DNA of 44,731 bases, from contig NZ_JADEXD010000039.1 of the NCBI RefSeq assembly GCF_015207285.1, positions 1 to 44,731 of the forward strand, in the 5' to 3' direction. The stretch is from Tychonema sp. LEGE 07203. GTDB lineage: Bacteria; Cyanobacteriota; Cyanobacteriia; Cyanobacteriales; Microcoleaceae. The position numbers and the translations under genes are program-made. The notes below the pieces were generated by a model, which was not told where the DNA came from, did no database searches, and was given only the letters and a program-made list of their open reading frames with translations. Position 1 is the first letter of the stretch. Every line of letters starts with the position of its first letter. Positions 40,901-44,731 of this stretch are shown here, piece after piece.

Positions 40901-41314
40901 TTCCTCGCTTTCTTCCCTGGCTGTTTCGGCTGTGACTCTTTTGGTAATATCGTTCTGAACTCCGATAAAATGAGTTAATTTTCCCTCGCTATCTAACACG
41001 GGGGAAACGGTTAATTCGTTCCAAAAAGAAGTTTTGTCTTTGCGGTAATTTTTGAGAATTACCTTAATTTCCGTGCCCGATCGCAAACTGCTGCGGAGCT
41101 TGTCTAATTGGGTGCGATCGGTATCCGGGCCTTGCAAAAACCGGCAGTTGCGTCCAATAGCTTCTTGGCTGCTGTAACCGGTGAGTTTCTCAAAAGCACG
41201 ATTGCAGTAGATAATAGGTGTGTCAGGCTTCGCAGCATCTGCAATCAGGATGCTGCTGCTAGACGCGGCGATCGCCCGTTCTAGAAGAGACAGGTGCAAA
41301 GAGTCTGTTTTCAT
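37985..41314 (-). CDS. LOV/multi-PAS sensor histidine kinase
   Basis: A 1109-residue soluble protein. The first PAS (about 8-128) has LTGYSSQEAIGRNCRFLQGP: the GRNCRFLQ motif is the flavin-binding LOV signature with the photo-adduct Cys, and FIGVQNDIT carries the LOV Gln. Five more PAS domains follow at about 140-260, 265-385, 388-510, 555-675 and 688-808, most ending in a PAC-type (D/E)ITxR. The kinase core starts near 850: VAGIAHEINNPATFIHGNIS (phospho-acceptor His, H-E-x-N), N-box VFLNIISNAIDALKNQP, G1 VVCIADSGAGMTEDVRKRIF, and GSGTGLGLSISHQIVVEKHK. No receiver domain and no membrane segment. Blue-light control of phosphorylation is inferred from the LOV motif. No response regulator is adjacent. 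Confidence 0.94.
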   Translation of the reverse strand: MKTDSLHLSLLERAIAASSSSILIADAAKPDTPIIYCNRAFEKLTGYSSQEAIGRNCRFLQGPDTDRTQLDKLRSSLRSGTEIKVILKNYRKDKTSFWNELTVSPVLDSEGKLTHFIGVQNDITKRVTAETAREESEERLRAIAAATPVPMIITRLEDSTIIYANPAFGESLGLSFQKLIGSKKNDFYAKASDRHNLLELVKEKGFSDSQQICLKKADGSFFWVKMSMRAIDFNGEAAILSAFYDITDRVEAETALRVSEARFQKLAANVPGMIYQFKLAADGTVSFPYVSSGCRELYELEPEVFQNSAAGAIEMIHPDDVQSFHESLALSAKTLEPWRWEGRLVFPGDRIKWISGASRPELSTKGDIIWDGLLIDISDRKQAESALWQSEARFQKMTANVPGMIYQYLLHPDGSNQFTYVSPGSWELYELEPEKLQKNAAFMWSLVHPDDIKSLSESLAISGENLQPWKYEGRIVTKSGKLKWIRAIARPEQQPNGDIIWEGVTIDISDRKLAEIALGESKIALQQANQELEKRVLQRTEALQTSQKMLWLVINNIPQLIAWKDRDLVYLGANKNFAKFAGFNHPSEIVGLTDFDLPWLPEETEIFRANDRRIMATNTPEYHIVESKIQADGTQCSLDTNKIPLHDSGGKVVGILSAFEDITDRLSLQAQVRASEELFRKIFEDAPIGIYLANLDDNKLVRVNKTYCEMLGYTAAELLDKTFIEIGHPADNEKNIQVAAALHRGEITSYQIEIRQIAGTGKIVWVNVTSTAIRDGEGKPIYNLGMIENITNRKISAAALQASESQLRKQAAQLQEAYEQLQHAQIQLVQSEKMSGLGQMVAGIAHEINNPATFIHGNISHTHNYFHDLIELLNVYQHCYPSPVPQIVEKIKEIELDFLKEDLPKMLNSMQLGVERISKIVLSLRNFARLDESEMKFADLHEGIDSTLLIVQHRLEQESQNNQIEIIKDYGKISKVYCCAGQLNQVFLNIISNAIDALKNQPQPRTIVIRTLMKKALLTDRHQSQLDECDRIVVCIADSGAGMTEDVRKRIFDPFFTTKPVGSGTGLGLSISHQIVVEKHKGSLRCISGPGQGAEFWIEIPCPAIVGII

Positions 41315-41464
41315 GAGTGGAAATACCCAAACTCCAGAGGAGCGAACAGAACTATAAAAAAATATAAATAGTTTGAGATATTCTTATTTTACGATCTTAT
41401 TATTAATTTAGCTTTTTTAACAGAGTCATATCAAATCCTCTCTTCATCGGAATAGTAAATTCAC

Positions 41465-41513
41465 TGTTAACGGTTAACGGTTAACGGTTAACAGTTAACG
41501 GTTAACAGTTAAC
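41465..41513 (+). repeat. Heptanucleotide array GGTTAAC, 7 units
   Basis: Seven units of 7 bases, GGTTAAC with TGTTAAC and AGTTAAC variants. Each contains the palindrome GTTAAC. Confidence 0.92.
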
Positions 41514-41522
41514 ATCATGTCT

Positions 41523-41795
41523 GAGTGCAACCGGAATTGATATCATGCGATCTCCGGTAAATTACCTACCGTCAATTTTGTAGCGAGTACCCAAGTCCTC
41601 AAAGTTAAATTGTCTGCCAATCATATCGTTTCCGGCTGCATCGGAATCATAAAATCCAGTCAACAGTTAACACTCAACCATTCAGTTTTTCGACCCGGAG
41701 TCAACAGTCAGTAGGGGCGGTGGATAGTGCGGGCGGGCCCTCTTAATAGTCAACAGTCAACAATCACCTGACGGTACAACCGGAATTGATATCTT
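41523..41795 (+). repeat. Cluster of composite repeat fragments
   Basis: CAACCGGAATTGATATC occurs at about 41529 and 41779. The ATATCGTTTCCGGCTGCATC core lies at 41625, followed by heptamers of CAACAGT type, and GTAGGGGCGG at 41712. These match the arms around the CHASE cyclase and the core at 16683-16722. The whole 41315-41903 spacer holds no recognisable gene. Confidence 0.8.
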
Positions 41796-41903
41796 GACTT
41801 TAGTGTTCGCTACAAACGACTTGATAATTGTTATTTGCTAACCTGACACGATCTGCCTTCCTACTTTTTGCTTCTCCTGCTTCCCTGCGGCTTGTAAATC
41901 CTT

Positions 41904-44731
41904 CTAAACCGACAAACTAATGCGAGACCCCTGAGCAGTTTTGCTTACTTCAATCCTGGCTTGAAAAACTTCTTTGAGCTGCGCCATGTGGGTGACGGTG
42001 AGGATACAGGCGAAATCAGGAGCGATCGCATTAATTGCAGCAATCAGGCGATCGCACCCTTCCGCATCTTGAGTCCCAAATCCCTCATCAATAATCAACA
42101 TTTGCAAAGCCGTACCCGCCCGCTGAGACAGCAATCTCGCCAGCGCCAGCCGAATCGCAAAATTAATCCGAAAAGCTTCACCGCCGGAGTAAGTTTCATA
42201 GGGGCGAGTACCGCGAGCATCAGCAATTAAAATGTCTAAAGTATCAATCAACTTAGTTGCTTTTTTAGAAGCAGCCGCCCGCTGAGTGATAAATTGAACG
42301 TGCAACTGATTCGCGCTCAATCTCGACAAAATCTGATTTGTTTCCGCTTCGAGTTGAGGCAAAACATTTTCAATCATTAAAGCTTGAATGCCGTTTTTGC
42401 CAAAAGCTTGACCCAACTCTTGATAAACTCGGTGCTGGCGCTTTACAACTTGCATTTGCTCTTTTTGAGCTATTAGCTGAACTTGCAGGGATTCCAAATT
42501 TTGCTGTTGCTGCTGGAGTCTTCCGAGACTTCCCAAATGTTGGTCTAACTGCTGGCGGCGGCGGCTTATTTGCTGTTCTACGGCGCTGATGCGAACAGTT
42601 GGATCGGGATGTTCTTGTAACTGCTGGTTCATCGCGGAAGTTTGAGCGCTGACAGCTTGCAAATCTCGATCGCGCACGGCGATGGAATTAGCAATTTCAT
42701 TAATCCGCTGCTGCACTTGCGGATACTGCACAGTTGCCGATCGCAATTTTTCGGCCCTAGCGATCCAAAACTGCGTCCGGCGCATTTCGCTGCGGACTTG
42801 TTCGTGCTGTTCCAAATTGTAGCCAACTTCCGCAATGTATCTATCTAAAGACAGAATTTGCTGCTGAATTTGGGAGCTATTTTTTTGCTGTTCTAACTGT
42901 TGTTGTACCGCGGCTAATTGAGTTTGCAAATCCGGGCGGCGGGTATTAATTTTATCCAGTTTTTGCTGAGCATCTTTGATTTGAGCTTGCTTAATTTCCG
43001 CCCACCGCAAGCGCTTTTCATCGCTGCGGGCGAGGGAGTGACTGCGATCGCTGTAATTGAGCTGTTGCAGTTGCTGTTCTATTTGCTGAAGTTCGCCCAA
43101 ATCATCGGCGGCATACTCGCCGGTACTCAGCAACCGCTCTATTTCCTCCGCATCTTGACGCATACTTTGCAGCCTGTTTTCGTCTTGCTCCAAGCCGTCT
43201 AATTGTGCTTGCAAATGGCTGCGGCGTTCCCGCAATTCTTGGTAGGGCGCTAATTCCTGTTCTAGTTCGCGGTATTCATGTCTGAGGACTTGAATTTCGC
43301 GCTCGGAGACGGCCAACTGTTCGCGCACAACCCACAGTTGGTTCCAAATTTCCTGCTGTTGGGAGTGGTGTTTTGCGACTACCAAATTCCAGTAGTGTTC
43401 GTCTAAAGGTCGATCGCACAAAGGACAATTGCCAAAATTTGCATCCCGCACCATCAAACGCGAATTCGATTGCTCGTTTTCCTCAAAATTCGAGACTTTA
43501 GCTTCGCCGGCGCTGGTTTCTCCTTCATTTTTCCGCAGCAGTTGGAGTTTTTGGTCGATTTCGGCAAGTCTGGTTTGATAGTCGCGGCTTTTGGCTTGCA
43601 GGTTTTCCAGAAAGCTGTGTCTTTCTTGGCCTTTTTCGCGGACTCGCTCTTGATACACTCGCTTGTTTTCCAACTGCAAAATTTGATTGGCGATGGCGGA
43701 GATTTCCTGCTGCAATTGCGGCTGTCGCTGCTGCTGCTGAACTTGCACCTGTCGGTTGATTTCCTCTAAGCGGGCGGTTAAACCGGCGCGGGCGCGATCG
43801 AGCTTTTGTTGCTTTTGCTGCTGCTGTTGTAGGAGCGGCGAAACTTGCAATTGCAGTTGGTCGAGTTCGCTGAGGCGCGATCGAACCGCTTGCAACTGTG
43901 CGAGTCCTTTGTCAACCTCCGGCTGCTGTTTGAGAACATCTAGAACATCTTTTTCATCTTGTTCTAAAACATCTAATTGAGCTTGCAACTGCTGAATTTT
44001 GCTTTGCAAAAAGCTCAATTCGTCGCGCTGCTGTTCTTGTAATTTTTGGCGCTGGCTTTGGGCTTGTTGGTTGACCTTGAATTTGCCCGCCATAGTTTCT
44101 TCTGTGGCTTGCAAGCTTTGGAAATAGGTGATTCCTTCTGTTATTTCATTTTCTTGCTTGAGGAGGGCTTGCAGCTCGTTTTCCTGCTGTTTGGCGGCAG
44201 CGAGTTCTTGCTGCAAGCGGCGGCATTCTTGAGAAATATTGTAGTGCTGTTGCTGGTGGCCGGCGAGGAGTTTTTGCCAAGTTTGGCGGTTGTGGTGCTG
44301 GAGTTGGAGTTGCTGCAACTCTGCAGTGTCGGCTTGCTGCTGCTGCTGAAGCAAATCGGTTGCTTGCTGCAATTGAATTTGTTCTGAGACGAGATCGTCT
44401 TTTTGTTGCAGTTGCTCTTGTACGGTTTGCAAATTGTGTTTGAGGACTTCGACTTTGGCTTTAAATTCTCTAGACTTTTCCTTGGCTTGTTCGGCTAAAG
44501 TGTCGTATCGATCGAGTTTGAGCAGGCTGGCTAAAACTTGCTTGCGTTCGATCGGCTTTTTGAGCATAAACTCATCAGCACGCCCCTGCCGCAAATAGGC
44601 CGAGTTAATAAAAGTATCGTAATCTAATTTGATATGTTCGAGAATTTTCTGCTGAGTATTTCTGATCCCCTTGTCGGTGAGGGTGCGAAAATTCACCCCC
44701 CCCGGCCCCCCCTTACCAAGGGGGGGAGAAG
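41904..44731 (-). CDS. sbcC: SbcC-like exonuclease ATPase subunit (5' end outside window)
   Basis: At least 942 residues remain open, reading off the right edge; the P-loop N-terminus (about 100 residues) is missing from the window. LDYDTFINSAYLRQGRADEF is the Q-loop region of SbcC. Then comes a very long Gln/Leu coiled coil broken by NCPLCDRPLDEH, the CxxC zinc hook of Rad50/SbcC. The C-terminal half-ATPase follows: ETYSGGEAFRINFAIRLALA (signature) and LQMLIIDEGFGTQDAEGCDR (Walker B), then ILTVTHMAQLKEVF. SbcC with SbcD processes DNA hairpins and double-strand ends. At 44697-44731 the coding frame crosses a GC-rich repeat (SPPLGKGGPGG), so the family N-terminal region is interrupted by an in-frame insertion. 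GTG 44696 is therefore unlikely to be the true start. Confidence 0.92.
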   Translation of the reverse strand, partial: SPPLGKGGPGGVNFRTLTDKGIRNTQQKILEHIKLDYDTFINSAYLRQGRADEFMLKKPIERKQVLASLLKLDRYDTLAEQAKEKSREFKAKVEVLKHNLQTVQEQLQQKDDLVSEQIQLQQATDLLQQQQQADTAELQQLQLQHHNRQTWQKLLAGHQQQHYNISQECRRLQQELAAAKQQENELQALLKQENEITEGITYFQSLQATEETMAGKFKVNQQAQSQRQKLQEQQRDELSFLQSKIQQLQAQLDVLEQDEKDVLDVLKQQPEVDKGLAQLQAVRSRLSELDQLQLQVSPLLQQQQQKQQKLDRARAGLTARLEEINRQVQVQQQQRQPQLQQEISAIANQILQLENKRVYQERVREKGQERHSFLENLQAKSRDYQTRLAEIDQKLQLLRKNEGETSAGEAKVSNFEENEQSNSRLMVRDANFGNCPLCDRPLDEHYWNLVVAKHHSQQQEIWNQLWVVREQLAVSEREIQVLRHEYRELEQELAPYQELRERRSHLQAQLDGLEQDENRLQSMRQDAEEIERLLSTGEYAADDLGELQQIEQQLQQLNYSDRSHSLARSDEKRLRWAEIKQAQIKDAQQKLDKINTRRPDLQTQLAAVQQQLEQQKNSSQIQQQILSLDRYIAEVGYNLEQHEQVRSEMRRTQFWIARAEKLRSATVQYPQVQQRINEIANSIAVRDRDLQAVSAQTSAMNQQLQEHPDPTVRISAVEQQISRRRQQLDQHLGSLGRLQQQQQNLESLQVQLIAQKEQMQVVKRQHRVYQELGQAFGKNGIQALMIENVLPQLEAETNQILSRLSANQLHVQFITQRAAASKKATKLIDTLDILIADARGTRPYETYSGGEAFRINFAIRLALARLLSQRAGTALQMLIIDEGFGTQDAEGCDRLIAAINAIAPDFACILTVTHMAQLKEVFQARIEVSKTAQGSRISLSV
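44697..44731 (-). repeat. GC-rich palindromic repeat inside the sbcC frame
   Basis: CCCCCCCTTGGTAAGGGGGG is a near-perfect palindrome, followed by CCGGGGGGG. Read in the sbcC frame it gives SPPLGKGGPGG before NFRTLTDKGI. The same CCCCTT/AAGGGG style of repeat occurs in 17586-17768. Confidence 0.75.

Noticed and set aside
44694..44696. GTG at 44696 as the true start of sbcC
   Set aside because: The conserved SbcC P-loop lies upstream of this point in every family member, and the frame stays open to the window edge.

Overview
The window looks like chromosome of a filamentous cyanobacterium, probably of the Oscillatoriales type (Microcoleus/Oscillatoria-like). The evidence is the very dense HIP1 octamer GCGATCGC on both strands, a fraC-fraD-fraE filament-integrity cluster, many cyanobacterial dispersed palindromes and heptanucleotide tandem repeats, several Uma2-family genes, and a high load of small toxin-antitoxin genes. 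No rRNA, tRNA or CRISPR array was recognised. The genus is an inference from style; all family calls are from reading motifs, without database searches.

Layout. 1-4000: the 5' part of a STAND/NB-ARC ATPase (minus strand, runs off the left edge), a decayed pentapeptide-repeat remnant, two small glycine-rich hydrophobic proteins, then a run of toxin-antitoxin genes and relics (VapC with two antitoxin-like genes, a truncated MazF/PemK, and an antitoxin pair broken by an in-frame stop). 4000-10000: ABC-2 permease, small secreted protein, methyltransferase, and two class III adenylate cyclases with different sensor halves (Tll0287-type heme-c domain; extracytoplasmic domain plus HAMP). 10200-14850: biotin genes bioA-bioB, a methyltransferase, an atypical SDR, and a membrane protein. 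15000-17500: a DUF433/DUF5615 toxin-antitoxin pair whose toxin carries a nonsense codon, a DJ-1/PfpI protein, a large heptanucleotide array, DUF167 and CsbD proteins. 17500-21800: a MITE-like element, an RTX-type calcium-binding protein, and a P-loop protein made of two CobO/BtuR-like domains. 22000-24700: fraCDE. 24800-28100: Uma2 protein, larE, a hypothetical protein, and an SGNH hydrolase split by one stop codon. 28400-35400: polysaccharide-export (Wza-like) protein, methyltransferase-like protein, NucS/DUF91-like nuclease, a dead BrnT/BrnA pair, histidine phosphatase, YebC, and a second Uma2 protein. 35400-44731: a third adenylate cyclase (CHASE) enclosed by long inverted repeats, a LOV/multi-PAS histidine kinase, and sbcC (5' end outside the window).

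How the genes fit together. Signal input is a clear theme: three membrane adenylate cyclases share near-identical catalytic halves but have different sensors, and a LOV-type kinase sits beside the third. fraCDE suggests cell-cell connection in a filament. bioA-bioB is a compact biotin operon. The small-gene regions are graveyards of toxin-antitoxin modules. Including the SGNH hydrolase, five genes carry six clean in-frame stop codons and no frameshift, which is itself a notable pattern. The spacers are built largely of nested inverted repeats and 7-bp tandem repeats.
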